A stretch of DNA of 64,000 bases from JAOUEA01 sp963719165. GTDB taxonomy: Bacteria; Actinomycetota; UBA4738; HRBIN12. The DNA lies in assembly GCA_963719165.1 (NCBI GenBank), contig CAVRAV010000001.1:2480001-2544000 (forward strand), in the 5' to 3' direction. Position 1 is the stretch's first letter. Every line of letters begins with the position of its first letter. The notes under the pieces are model-generated. The model was not told where the DNA came from and ran no database searches. It saw only the letters and a list, made by a program, of their open reading frames with translations. The position numbers and the translations under genes are program-made. This document shows, piece after piece, positions 15,759 through 23,255 of the stretch.

Positions 15759-16636
15759 CTACCGGGGATCGTCGAACAACGCCTGGAGCCAGCGCCCGGC
15801 CTCCTCCACCAGGATCCGATTGTTCTGCAGCGTGTAGTACGACAGGATCATCACGGCCTGCGACAGGAGCCAGCGCGCGCACGAGCCACGACGCGTCATC
15901 CACCGCAGGATCTCTCGGAAGCGCGCCCGAGCACCCGCGTCCAACATCTTCCACGCCACCATCACATCGGCCGCGAGATCGCCGGCCGCGACGGAGCCGA
16001 AGTCGAGCACGCCGCTCAGGCGCCCGTTAGTGGCGAGGAGGTTGCGCGCATCGAGATCGCCGTGGAGCCACACGGGGGGCGCCGACCAGCGGGGGGGCCC
16101 CGAGCGCGGCCTGCCACTCCGTCTCAGCCCACGCCGTGTCGATCACGCCGCGGAGCTTCGCGATCGAGGCGCGGCACGCCTCGTCCCGCGGCGCGAGCGG
16201 TCCGCCCCGACCCTCCGGCGGCGGTCCGCCCTCAGCATCGATCGTCCACAACGCGAGGAGGAACCGCGCGAGATCCTCGGCCGTCTCCCGCCGGCTCGCG
16301 AGGTGCTCCGGCGTCGCCATGACGCCGGGGAGCCACGTGCATACCGACCACCGCCACGGGTACCCCTCGGCGGGATCGCCCAGCGCGATCGGCTCCGGAA
16401 GATCGAGGGGCAGATGGGGCGCCAGGCGCGGGAGCCACGCGTGGTCCTTCGCGGGCTGATCGGACGCCCAGGCGATCCGGGGGGAGCGCGCTGACAGGGC
16501 GTCTCCGAGCCGGAAGATCGCGTGGTCGGTCGGCGGGTTCCACCGGTCGAAGCGGGAGGTCGGCCCACCGTGGGAATTGCTCGGCGACGAGGCGCGACGC
16601 GAGCCCTGCATCGATGTCGATCTCGTCCTCGTGCAT
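15759..16636 (-). pseudogene. Aminoglycoside phosphotransferase-family gene, broken by two frameshifts
   Basis: Three reading-frame segments together make one APH-type protein. The first is MHEDEIDIDAGLASRLVAEQ to WADLPLRPVEPA. The second is TDHAIFRLGDALSARSPRI through LPGVMATPEHLA to AWAETEWQAALGA. The third is VWLHGDLDARNLLATNGRLS, with catalytic Asp and Asn, then VLDFGSVAAGDLAADVMVAW. The first break (near 16545) looks like loss of two bases. The second (16091-16097) is a run of seven G, where six would restore the frame. All catalytic motifs survive, so this is either a recent pseudogene or two sequencing errors. A TAGCCG element precedes the ATG at 16636. Tail-to-tail with the amidase. 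Confidence 0.7.
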
Positions 16637-16740
16637 GTGACCCACGGCTACCGGCCGCCGCGCGCATCTCGTCCGGGTACGGGCACGCTGGCAACGCCCA
16701 AGGCGATGCACGTGTTCGCGTGTGCGGCGCAGACGTTCAG

Positions 16741-16811
16741 AGCGGGTGAGGGGAATCGAACCCCCGTCTCGAGCTTGGGAAGCTCACGTTCTGCCATTGA
16801 ACCACACCCGC
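16741..16811 (-). tRNA. tRNA-Gly (anticodon CCC)
   Basis: On the minus strand a 71-nt cloverleaf folds: acceptor GCGGGTG with CACCCGC, D-arm GTTC..GAAC, anticodon stem around the loop TTCCCAA (anticodon CCC after U33), and a T-arm containing GGTTCGATTCC. The discriminator base is U, usual for bacterial tRNA-Gly. The 3' CCA is not encoded. It stands alone, divergent from trpD. Confidence 0.92.
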
Positions 16812-16876
16812 AGATCCGGCCGGTCACGCCCGCCGGACCAGAGTGTAGCGAGCGCGTTCGGCCCGGGTCGACCTGC

Positions 16877-16882
16877 TAGCGT
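16877..16882 (+). promoter_or_regulatory. Leaderless-type -10 hexamer TAGCGT
   Basis: TAGCGT ends 9 nt before the trpD ATG. Confidence 0.45.
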
Positions 16883-16891
16883 TCCCGCACC

Positions 16892-17917
16892 ATGGAGCCC
16901 GACCCCGATGTGTGGCCGAAGCTGCTCCTGCGGTTGTCGGCGCGCGAGTCCCTGAGTGCCGAGGAGGCGGCCGAGGCCATGCGCACCGTGATGGCGGGTG
17001 ATGCCTCACCCGGCCAGATCGGGGGGCTCCTGATGGCCCTACGGACCAAGGGCGAGACCGTCGATGAAGTGGAGGGCCTCGCGCGCACCATGCTCGCGTT
17101 CGCGAACCCCGTCGAGCCGGCCGTTCCCGTCGTCGACATCGTGGGCACGGGCGGGGATCGCAGCGGCACGTTCAACATCTCGACCGTGGCGGCCATCGTC
17201 ACGGCAGGAGCCGGGGTGCCCGTGGCCAAGCACGGCAACCGCGCCGCCTCGAGCCACTGTGGCTCCGCGGACGTGCTCGAGGCCCTCGGCGTGCGGATCG
17301 ATCTCGAGGCCGCGGGCGTCGAGCGGTGCATCGCCGAGGCCGGGATCGGGTTCCTCTTCGCTCCGCTCTACCATCCCGCCATGGGCCATGCCGGGCCCGT
17401 GCGGCGCGAGCTTCGCATCCCGACCGTCTTCAACTTCCTCGGCCCGCTCACGAATCCGGCGCGCCCGTTCGCCCAGGCGGTCGGGTGCTCGGATGCGCGC
17501 ATGCTGCCGTTGATGGCCCAGGTGCTCGCCCGGCGCGGGACCCGCGCCCTCCTCTTCCGCGGCGACGACGGCCTCGACGAGCTGAGCACGACCGCGCCGT
17601 CGGTGGTGTACGACGTGCGCGACGGTGAGGTACGTGAGTACCGCCTCGACCCGGCCACGTTGGGCCTCGCGCCCGCGAGCATCGAGGACCTCCGTGGCGG
17701 GGATCCGGCGGCCTCGGCGGCCCTCGCCCGGGGCGTGCTGAGCGGCGAGCCGGGCCTGCGTCGCGACGTCGTGCTTTTGAACGCCGCGGCCGCCGTGCAG
17801 GTCGCCGGCCGTGCGCCGTCGCTGGCCGAGGGCCTCGCGATCGCCGCGGAGGCCATCGATTCCGGCGCCGCCGAGGCCACGCTCGAGTATTGGGTCGGGG
17901 TGAGCCAGAACGGGTAG
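16892..17917 (+). CDS. trpD: TrpD, anthranilate phosphoribosyltransferase
   Basis: Transfers phosphoribose from PRPP to anthranilate, the second step of the tryptophan branch. Signature segments are DIVGTGGDRSGTFNISTVAA (PRPP and Mg binding), VAKHGNRAASSHCGSADVLEALG and NFLGPLTNPARPFAQAVGCS. Length 341 aa is normal. It is isolated from other trp genes, which is common in Actinobacteria, and sits next to a tRNA-Gly. Its TAG stop forms the first bases of the dcd -10 element, so the next gene starts almost at once. Confidence 0.95.
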   Translation: MEPDPDVWPKLLLRLSARESLSAEEAAEAMRTVMAGDASPGQIGGLLMALRTKGETVDEVEGLARTMLAFANPVEPAVPVVDIVGTGGDRSGTFNISTVAAIVTAGAGVPVAKHGNRAASSHCGSADVLEALGVRIDLEAAGVERCIAEAGIGFLFAPLYHPAMGHAGPVRRELRIPTVFNFLGPLTNPARPFAQAVGCSDARMLPLMAQVLARRGTRALLFRGDDGLDELSTTAPSVVYDVRDGEVREYRLDPATLGLAPASIEDLRGGDPAASAALARGVLSGEPGLRRDVVLLNAAAAVQVAGRAPSLAEGLAIAAEAIDSGAAEATLEYWVGVSQNG

Positions 17918-17920
17918 CAT
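17915..17920 (+). promoter_or_regulatory. Leaderless-type -10 hexamer TAGCAT, including the trpD stop
   Basis: TAGCAT begins with the trpD stop codon TAG and ends 9 nt before the dcd ATG. Confidence 0.45.
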
Positions 17921-17929
17921 CGGCGCGCC

Positions 17930-18493
17930 ATGATCCTGTCCGATCGCTCCATCCGCGAGGCGATCGACGCCGGGCGCATCCTGATCGATCCGTTCGACCC
18001 GGCCTGCATCCAGCCCTCATCGGTGGACCTCCACGTCGATTCCCAGTTCCGGGTCTTCGCGAACTCGCGCTACCCCTACATCGACGTGAAGGAGGAGATG
18101 CCCGACCTCACCGAGCTCGTCGAGGTGAAGCCGGACGAGCCCTTCATCCTGCACCCGGGAGAGTTCGTGCTGGGCTCGACCCGGGAACGCGTCGGCATCC
18201 CGAACGACCTCGTGGCGCGGCTCGAGGGGAAGTCGTCGCTCGGGCGTTTGGGCCTGTTGATCCACTCCACGGCCGGCTACGTGGACCCCGGCTGGGACGG
18301 CTACCTGACGCTGGAGCTCTCGAACGTCGCGAACCTGCCGATCACGCTCTACCCCGGGATGAAGATCGGCCAGATCAGCTTCTTCATGCTCACCACCGAA
18401 GCTGACGTGCCGTACGGGTCGGCCGGAAACAAGTATCAAGGCCAGCGCGGACCGACGGCCAGCCGATTCTTCAAGGACTTCCAGGGAGGCTAG
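17930..18493 (+). CDS. dcd: dCTP deaminase (probably the bifunctional dUMP-forming type)
   Basis: Deaminates dCTP on the way to dUMP/dTMP. The trimeric dUTPase-fold core is clear: PSSVDLHVDSQFRVF, ARLEGKSSLGRLGLLIHSTAGYVDPGWDG (catalytic Glu region near residue 130) and the C-terminal nucleotide lid KYQGQRGPTASRF. At 187 aa it resembles the actinobacterial DCD-DUT enzymes that both deaminate dCTP and hydrolyse the product to dUMP; this is an inference from family and taxon. It is the last core gene before the accessory array. Confidence 0.93.
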   Translation: MILSDRSIREAIDAGRILIDPFDPACIQPSSVDLHVDSQFRVFANSRYPYIDVKEEMPDLTELVEVKPDEPFILHPGEFVLGSTRERVGIPNDLVARLEGKSSLGRLGLLIHSTAGYVDPGWDGYLTLELSNVANLPITLYPGMKIGQISFFMLTTEADVPYGSAGNKYQGQRGPTASRFFKDFQGG

Positions 18494-18505
18494 GCTCGCG
18501 CACCG

Positions 18506-18537
18506 TGGCGTCCTGTTCATCAAGGGGGGCGACGCCA
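18506..18537 (+). terminator. Stem-loop after dcd, at the left border of the accessory array
   Basis: TGGCGTC (18506-18512) pairs with GACGCCA (18531-18537) around an 18-nt loop containing a run of six G. There is no U-tract. It could end dcd transcription or mark the array boundary; I cannot tell which. The remaining ~115 bases to the next start hold no ORF or clear promoter. Confidence 0.35.
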
Positions 18538-18659
18538 GACTCGGGAACTGTAGCCGCGGAACCCTCGCTCTTCGTCGTCCACAGCTCGCCCGTGACGACG
18601 CTCAAGTTGCAGGCAGCAAACGTCGCGCAGATGATTGTCTGTGGAGGAAGGAGATGAAC

Positions 18660-19272
18660 ATGGGGAAAGTCCGCACAGGGCTCTCAGTCTCGCTCGACGG
18701 GTTTATCAGTGGGCCGAACGACGGCCCTGAAGCACCCATGGGTGTCGGCGGCGAGAGGCTCTTGGCATGGTACTCCGCTGGCGACGGAATACAGGCTGCC
18801 TGGAACCGACATGATCTTCATGGTCGCGGCCCAGACTGCCGACTTCCTCAAGGAGACACGCGAAACGGCAGGGGCCTTGGTCTTTGGTCGAAGGACGTTC
18901 GACCTCACAAACGGGTGGGGTGGCAAACACCCGTTGGACGTACCGGTCTTTGTTCTCGGCGGCTCGGTCCCACAAGAGTGGGTCTACGAAGGATCGCCGT
19001 TCACGTTCGTCACGGACGGACTCGAAAGCGCCGTAGAGCAAGCGAAGGCGGTGGCAGGCGACAAGGACGTAGGGGTGGGTGCCGCGAGCATCGTGCAGCA
19101 GTGCATCAAGGCCGGGCTCCTCGATGAGATACACCTCGACCTGGTACACGTCCTTCTCGGGGGCGGTGTCTCGTTGTTCGACCACCTAGGGACCGGCCCG
19201 ATCGATCTGGAGCGCACGAAGGTGATCGAGGGCGCTGGGGTCACGCATCTCACCTTCCGCGTCATGAAGTGA
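18660..19272 (+). pseudogene. DHFR-fold (RibD C-terminal-like) reductase, frameshifted
   Basis: The N-terminus (KVRTGLSVSLDGFISGPND, LAWYSAGD) and the remainder (EYRLPGTDMIFMVAAQTADF, GRRTFDLTNGWGGKHPL, VGAASIVQQCIKAGLLDEIH, HLTFRV) are in different frames, joined near 18783. Related proteins usually read SGDTEY here, so two bases (AC) appear to be missing. The fold is that of dihydrofolate-reductase-like proteins related to the RibD reductase domain, with NADPH-binding SLDGF and GGASIV-like segments; substrates are generally unknown. ATG at 18660 is favoured over 18654 by spacing from AAGGAG. A second family member lies at 20952. It is the first gene of the repeat-punctuated array. Confidence 0.7.
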
Positions 19273-19276
19273 AGTA

Positions 19277-19293
19277 CGCCGGGGACCCCGGCG
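19277..19293 (+). terminator. GC-rich hairpin after the first array gene
   Basis: CGCCGGGG and CCCCGGCG (8-bp arms) are separated by one base, so a 6-bp stem with a 5-nt loop is realistic. It lies immediately before repeat copy R1. No U-tract. Confidence 0.35.
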
Positions 19294-19294
19294 C

Positions 19295-19330
19295 TTCCAG
19301 GTACATTGACCAACCCTATTGCACCACGGC
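19295..19330 (+). repeat. Array repeat R1
   Basis: TTCCAGGTACATTGACCAAC and following bases ending GCACCACGGC. It shares the CCAGGTACATT core with R2, R3 and R7; the right half has diverged. Confidence 0.55.
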
Positions 19331-19403
19331 GCTGCGTCGCCAGGGACGCTCCCTCGAACATGGCCCCTTCGATACGAGATCGTCCGATTCGACACCCGCA
19401 GGC

Positions 19404-19778
19404 TTAGACCGATGCCAATCGACTGGCCAGCTCGTAGAGGTGACCATCTGGAGCGCGAAAATGAATCCACTCCCAGTGACTGTCTCGCCCGGCCTCACCG
19501 ACGATCTCGATCCCTGCCTCCTGAAGCTCGGCGCGTGCTTGCCGGATGTCGTCGACCTCGAACAGGGGAACAGGTCCCCTCGCCTCCTTGGCAAAAAAGT
19601 CGAAGTAGGGATCGCCAGGCCCCATGACCTGAATCTCGTCCCCTTGGGTGGTCGAGAACTCTATGGTGGTGGCCTCCTCGAAGTTGACCCGCAGCCCCAT
19701 CACATCTCCGAGCATCCGAACCATCGCCTCATAGTTCGGGGTGTGGACGCCGACCCACCGAACGCTTCTGACTTCCAT
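19404..19778 (-). CDS. VOC/glyoxalase-family protein
   Basis: A 124-aa single-domain vicinal-oxygen-chelate protein. MEVRSVRWVGVHTPNYEAM opens the first beta-alpha-beta-beta-beta module; LFEVDDIRQARAELQEAGIEIVGEAG and the ending WEWIHFRAPDGHLYELAS form the second, with the typical Glu metal-ligand position in GHLYEL. Members include glyoxalases, dioxygenases and resistance proteins; nothing here fixes the activity. The ATG at 19778 has a GGGAGGGCGA ribosome-binding site and is preferred to the start at 19817. It is oriented against its neighbours, between repeats R1 and R2. Confidence 0.75.
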   Translation of the reverse strand: MEVRSVRWVGVHTPNYEAMVRMLGDVMGLRVNFEEATTIEFSTTQGDEIQVMGPGDPYFDFFAKEARGPVPLFEVDDIRQARAELQEAGIEIVGEAGRDSHWEWIHFRAPDGHLYELASRLASV

Positions 19779-19828
19779 TCGCCCTCCCAACGTCGGAGTC
19801 GACCTTAACGTCTTCAACAGTCAGCCCA

Positions 19829-19885
19829 CCGGAGCGCACGTTCACCAGAACTCCGGGTACATTCGCGAACGCTGGCGCATCACGG
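19829..19885 (+). repeat. Array repeat R2 with 5' inverted repeat
   Basis: CCGGAG (19829-19834) and CTCCGG (19851-19856) flank a 16-nt loop. The right arm runs straight into the conserved core GTACATTCGCGAACGCTGGC. It lies upstream of a minus-strand gene, so it is not simply that gene's terminator. Confidence 0.65.
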
Positions 19886-19915
19886 TGCGCCTACCCCGGA
19901 TAACATCCACGCTTG

Positions 19916-20410
19916 GTGGACGAAGAGACGATCATCCGTGAGTTCCGCAAGGACGACCTCGGGGCAATCGTCAAGTTCTCGCTGCGCGCCTGGGAACCCG
20001 TCTTCGCCTCACTACGGAAGGTCCTGGGGAACGACATCTTTGTCCGCTTGCACCCAGTCTGGAAGGAAGACCAGGCTGACGAGGTCCGAGCCGCGTGCAC
20101 GAACGAGGAACGGGACGTGTTCGTCGCAGTGACAGACGGACGGCCGGTCGGTTTCGTCGCGGTCGCCCTGAACGCCTTCCATGAGGGGATGGGCGCGATC
20201 GACATCATCGGCGTCGATCCTGACTACCAACGGCGTGGCATCAGTTCGCGACTGACCGAGTTCGCGATTGACCACATGCGCAGCCGTGGCATGGACGTCG
20301 CCGTGGTGGAGACCGGCGGCGACCCCGGACATCAACCTGCGCGGGCGGCGTACGAGGCAGCGGGGTTCACGCTCCTGCCGATTGCAAGATACTTCCGGCT
20401 ACTCGACTAG
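19916..20410 (+). CDS. GNAT-family N-acetyltransferase
   Basis: A 164-aa acetyltransferase. IIREFRKDDLGAIVKFSLRAWEP is the N-terminal strand and helix, VAVTDGRPVGFVAVALN the central strand pair, and IDIIGVDPDYQRRGISSRLTEFAIDHMR contains the acetyl-CoA loop Q-R-R-G-I-S. The closing segment is ARAAYEAAGFTLLPIARYFRLL. Substrate unknown. A TAACAT hexamer ends 9 nt before the GTG used here; a TTG three bases earlier is possible. The TAG stop lies inside the left arm of repeat R3. Confidence 0.85.
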   Translation: MDEETIIREFRKDDLGAIVKFSLRAWEPVFASLRKVLGNDIFVRLHPVWKEDQADEVRAACTNEERDVFVAVTDGRPVGFVAVALNAFHEGMGAIDIIGVDPDYQRRGISSRLTEFAIDHMRSRGMDVAVVETGGDPGHQPARAAYEAAGFTLLPIARYFRLLD

Positions 20411-20460
20411 AACCTCGGCAGTTCGTCTAGGTACATTTTCGCACCCTTTGGCATCCGGCG
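20407..20460 (+). repeat. Array repeat R3 with 5' inverted repeat
   Basis: CTAGA (20407-20411, containing the GNAT stop codon) pairs with TCTAG (20426-20430) across 14 nt, then TAGGTACATTTTCGCACC and the conserved ending TTGGCATCCGGCG. Confidence 0.6.
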
Positions 20461-20481
20461 TGTTCTCCGCCCAGCGGTGGG

Positions 20482-20487
20482 TAGGGT
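20482..20487 (+). promoter_or_regulatory. Leaderless-type -10 hexamer TAGGGT
   Basis: TAGGGT ends 7 nt before the cupin ATG at 20495. Confidence 0.5.
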
Positions 20488-20494
20488 GGGTGGT

Positions 20495-20827
20495 ATGTCT
20501 ATTCGCCGCATCCCACCCGACGAAGTTCCTCGCGATCGGTCAACGATCGAGGGAGATGGGTTTACCGCGACGTTCGCTGCGTTCGATGCCTCGCCCCGGC
20601 AGGACACTTGGCACCATCACGGCGACCACGACATCGTCGCCTTCTTGCTTGGTGGATCGATCAACATTGAGACACCCGACGACGGGGTCATCGAGATGCG
20701 GCCAGGTGACCTTGTGCATATCGAGCGACGCACCGTCCATCGAGAGGTCTACCAAGGCCACATCGAGATGGTTGGCTTTGACGTAGGTGCCGGTCCCGGA
20801 AGGGTCGAAGCGATCGAAGGGGCTTGA
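20495..20827 (+). CDS. Small cupin-domain protein
   Basis: A 110-aa single-domain cupin. The first motif is TWHHHGDHDIVAFLLGGSINIE, with a His cluster for metal, and the second is RPGDLVHIERRTVHREVY. These are the two halves of a beta-barrel with three or four His/Glu ligands. Such mini-cupins can be isomerases, dioxygenases or ligand-binding regulators; no function can be assigned. The start at 20495 follows a leaderless -10; a GTG at 20477 would swallow that element. The TGA stop sits in the left arm of the R4 stem. Confidence 0.75.
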   Translation: MSIRRIPPDEVPRDRSTIEGDGFTATFAAFDASPRQDTWHHHGDHDIVAFLLGGSINIETPDDGVIEMRPGDLVHIERRTVHREVYQGHIEMVGFDVGAGPGRVEAIEGA

Positions 20828-20875
20828 TCCAGGCTCGTTCAAGCGACATAGCTCAACGGGGCATCCGAGCGTTCC
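20822..20875 (+). repeat. Array repeat R4 with 5' inverted repeat
   Basis: GCTTGA (20822-20827, containing the cupin stop) pairs with TCAAGC (20839-20844) across 11 nt, then a diverged core GACATAG..CAACGGGGCATCCGAGCG. This is the weakest match to the consensus on sequence but keeps the architecture. Confidence 0.45.
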
Positions 20876-20951
20876 CTGTTTGTGTGTTCGACCCTGGGAT
20901 AGTCGAGCGGATGGCGTATCGGTCAGGATGGCGACGAGCAGGAGGGACACG

Positions 20952-21548
20952 ATGACGATGGTGGTGGCGGCAATCACGATCTCGCTTGACGGCTACATCA
21001 CCGGTCCGAACGATGGGCCCGGCCGCGGCTTGGGCGATGGCGGCGAGCGATTGCACTACTGGGTCTTCGGCGGCCCCTGGAGCTACGCGTCGGAGTCGAG
21101 GGGCGAGCCGACGGGCGCAGACAAGGAGTACCTCGACGGAGCGATGGCTCGTGCTGGTGCCGTCGTCGTCGGACGGGGGATGTACGAGGCCGCAGAGGCG
21201 TGGGGCGGTCAGAACCCGTTCGGCGTGCCGCTCTTCATCGTGACCCACCGTCCCAAGGACGCTCCGAGCGAGGGTGGCTTCACGTTCGTGGACGGCATCG
21301 ACGAGGCAATCGCCCGGGCGCGCGAGGCGGCTGGCGGCAAGGAGATATCTGTCGGAGGGGGTGCGGATGTGATCCGTCAGGCGCTTCTCGCCGGATACGT
21401 GGACGAACTGGCGATCTCGATCGCGCCGGTCATCCTCGGCGGTGGCAAGCGCCTGTTCGACGGCTTCGAGCAGACGCTGAACCTGGAGCACGTGGCCCTG
21501 TCCCAGTCACCTTTCGCCACGCACATCACCTATCGCCTCGTCCGCTGA
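20952..21548 (+). CDS. DHFR-fold (RibD C-terminal-like) reductase
   Basis: A 198-aa dihydrofolate-reductase-fold protein. Visible are VVAAITISLDGYITGPNDGP at the N-terminus, AVVVGRGMYEAAEAWGGQNPFGVPLFIVTH, the NADPH-binding GGKEISVGGGADVIRQALLAGYVDELAISIAPVILGGG region and the ending ATHITYRL. It is intact and related to the broken gene at 18660, including the SLDG(F/Y)I(S/T)GPNDGP start. Not a true FolA: the folate-binding N-terminus differs. The ATG at 20952 has GGAGGG six bases upstream; earlier in-frame codons look non-coding. Confidence 0.8.
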   Translation: MTMVVAAITISLDGYITGPNDGPGRGLGDGGERLHYWVFGGPWSYASESRGEPTGADKEYLDGAMARAGAVVVGRGMYEAAEAWGGQNPFGVPLFIVTHRPKDAPSEGGFTFVDGIDEAIARAREAAGGKEISVGGGADVIRQALLAGYVDELAISIAPVILGGGKRLFDGFEQTLNLEHVALSQSPFATHITYRLVR

Positions 21549-21610
21549 CCGGCGTTCGAGTTCGTTCATGGGTGGCGGGCCTGCTCGTTGCCGTCGCCAA
21601 TCTGCGACTC

Positions 21611-21650
21611 CTCCAGTACATAGCTGGACCTCGGGCACGCTGGCATCCCG
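21611..21650 (+). repeat. Array repeat R5
   Basis: CTCCAGTACATAGCTGG followed by a 6-base insertion and the conserved ending GGGCACGCTGGCATCCCG. The CCAG (21613-21616) and CTGG (21640-21643) arms can pair. It lies between convergent genes. Confidence 0.55.
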
Positions 21651-21666
21651 TGCTTGGACTACCGAA

Positions 21667-22086
21667 TCAGGCGAAATAGTCGGCGAAATCCCAAGCTCGA
21701 AGTTCGCCCGGCTCCAGGCGGATGAGCAGGTCCTCGACCGCATCCTCTGCGTGCCGTTCACCCTCCTCGGGGCCGAGGTAACGCGTGGCTATCCGGCGGA
21801 CGATCGTTTGGTCTTCTAGCGTGCTCAGGCGCGCCGTCGCACGAAGCTCGAGGCCGCGGTTAGGGGGGCCATCTTCACAAACGACGATGCTTGCCCGCGG
21901 ATCTCGCCGGAGGTGCCCCGCCTTTCCATCACGAGACCCGGTCACGACGTTGAAGCCGTTGTCGCGCCACTCGTGCCAGACTGGCGAAAGGAGCACGGTG
22001 CCGTCGCGCCGGAACGTTGCGAGGACGGCGAGGACTGGCCGCTCTAGCAGGTCGCCGAGGTCGTCCGGTTTCAGTCCTTTGCGCAT
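21667..22086 (-). CDS. PPOX/FMN-binding split-barrel (F420- or FMN-dependent) protein
   Basis: A 139-aa pyridoxamine-5'-phosphate-oxidase-like split barrel. Key segments are PVLAVLATFRRDGTVLLSPVWHEW (cofactor-binding strand pair), FNVVTGSRDGKAGHLRRDPRASIVVCEDG and LELRATARLSTLED. The pattern matches small PPOX-class proteins, many of which use F420 in Actinobacteria; the cofactor cannot be fixed from sequence. ATG at 22086 has AGGAG nine bases upstream. It faces left, between repeats R5 and R6. Confidence 0.8.
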   Translation of the reverse strand: MRKGLKPDDLGDLLERPVLAVLATFRRDGTVLLSPVWHEWRDNGFNVVTGSRDGKAGHLRRDPRASIVVCEDGPPNRGLELRATARLSTLEDQTIVRRIATRYLGPEEGERHAEDAVEDLLIRLEPGELRAWDFADYFA

Positions 22087-22127
22087 CAATCAATGCTCCT
22101 ACCGCGGTCGCTAGATAAGCAAGAGGT

Positions 22128-22162
22128 GTCGAGGAACATTCCCGAACGCTCGCGCACCCGAG
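22128..22162 (+). repeat. Array repeat R6
   Basis: GTCGAGGAACATTCCCGAAC followed by GCTCGCGCACCCGAG. CGAG (22130-22133) and CTCG (22149-22152) replace the CCAG/CTGG pair of other copies, a compensatory change that supports a paired structure. Confidence 0.6.
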
Positions 22163-22250
22163 GATCTCCTAGACTCGCGACGCGGGAGAAGCAGTCGAGC
22201 GACCGACCAGTTCAACATCCGGACCGCTTCACGGCGCTGCAGTCGCCCGT

Positions 22251-22573
22251 GTGCGCGCCAGCTTCGCCCGTCAGGGTGCGATGGCGACTCTCGGCGCCCG
22301 GCTCGCCAGTATCGGCGCCGGTCGCGTTGCCATTGCGCTGCCGGTCGAGCAGCGTCTGTCTCAGCAGAACGGCTTCCTCCACGCTGGGATCGTGGCCGCC
22401 GCGCTCGGCACTGCCTGCGGCTATGCGGCCCTGACACTGATGCCGGACGACGCCGAGGTGATCACCGTCGAGTTCAAGACGAACCTGCTCGCGCGGCCAG
22501 TGGCGACAGCCTCGTCGCTAAAGGAGAGGTCGTCCGCGCCGGTCGTACGCTCGCCTTGGGGATAGTCCGCCGC
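22251..22573 (+). pseudogene. PaaI-type hotdog thioesterase remnant, frameshifted and 3'-truncated
   Basis: VRASFARQGAMATLGARLAS, then GRVAIALPVEQRLSQQNGFL, HAGIVAAALGTACGYAAL and EVITVEFKTNLLA are a clear PaaI-family hotdog start with the active-site HAG. Near 22495 the frame breaks; in the next frame the protein continues ASGDSLVAKGEVVRAGRTLALG. It then stops resembling PaaI and runs without interruption into the kinase at 22556. The last ~30 residues of a normal PaaI protein are missing, and the N-terminal coding sequence before 22251 also appears shifted. Presumably inactive. Confidence 0.65.
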
Positions 22574-23107
22574 GTCCTCGTGACTGGGATGGCAGGGTCC
22601 GGGAAGAGCACCTTCTCGCTCTCGCTTGCCGCGAAGACAGGCTTGCCGGTCATTCATCTCGACCTCCATTTCTGGAAGCCCGGCTGGGTTGCGCCCTCGG
22701 AGCTCGAGTGGCGCGATAAGCAAAGCGGCTTGCTCGCCGGCGACGCGTGGATCGCCGACGGCAACTACCACGAGACCCTCGACCTCCGTCTCGAACGCGC
22801 GGACACCGTCGTGTTTCTCGACACGCCCTGGTGGCTGTGCGCGGGACGCGCGTTCCTGCGCGGCCTGCGGAAGCCGGCTGGGGAGATGCCCGAAGGGTGC
22901 CACGATTCGTCCTGGCGACGGTTGCGCGACGAGTGGCGTTTGGTCATCGTCATCTGGCGGACCCGCCGCTCAGAGCCCGAGCGCGAACACGAGATCATCT
23001 CGCGGTACGGGCAGGACGCGGTCCTTCGCGTCCTCGGGTCCAAACGGGCAGCTAGCGAGTTCCTTCACCGGTTGAACGTCGAGGGCACGGAAGTCGGTGA
23101 CGGCTGA
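22556..23107 (+). CDS. Small P-loop nucleotide kinase (adenylate-kinase-like AAA_18 family)
   Basis: RRVLVTGMAGSGKSTFSLSLA is a P-loop. LPVIHLDLHFWKPGWVAPSELEWRDKQSGLLAGDAWIADGNYHETLDLRLERADTVVFLDTPWWLC matches the DNA-topology-modulation FlaR/AAA_18 kinases. The usual ending is present (RYGQDAVLRVLGSKRAASEFL). TTG at 22556 gives MGIVRRVLV; GTG nearer the P-loop would be short. The frame is open upstream into the PaaI remnant, so the gene may be translated as a fusion. Substrate unknown. Confidence 0.75.
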   Translation: MGIVRRVLVTGMAGSGKSTFSLSLAAKTGLPVIHLDLHFWKPGWVAPSELEWRDKQSGLLAGDAWIADGNYHETLDLRLERADTVVFLDTPWWLCAGRAFLRGLRKPAGEMPEGCHDSSWRRLRDEWRLVIVIWRTRRSEPEREHEIISRYGQDAVLRVLGSKRAASEFLHRLNVEGTEVGDG

Positions 23108-23115
23108 CGGACTCC

Positions 23116-23177
23116 GGAGGCCCCCTCATTGGGTTCCCCAGCCTCCAGGTACATGCGCGAACGCTGGCACAGTCCGG
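23116..23177 (+). repeat. Array repeat R7 with 5' inverted repeat, best-conserved copy
   Basis: GGAGGC (23116-23121) pairs with GCCTCC (23141-23146), whose right arm starts the core CCTCCAGGTACATGCGCGAA, then CGCTGGCACAGTCCGGG. CCAG (23145-23148) can also pair with CTGG (23164-23167). Confidence 0.7.
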
Positions 23178-23255
23178 GTCTCGTAGCCGGAGCTCGGGCG
23201 ACTTCGTTAGGGCACGTTGCGACGCGCCGAGTGCGCGGCTCTTCTCAGAACGTCG

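Noticed and set aside
16741..18660. tRNA-Gly as attachment site of a genomic island
   Set aside because: The accessory block starts ~1.8 kb away beyond trpD and dcd, and no duplicated tRNA 3' end was noticed.
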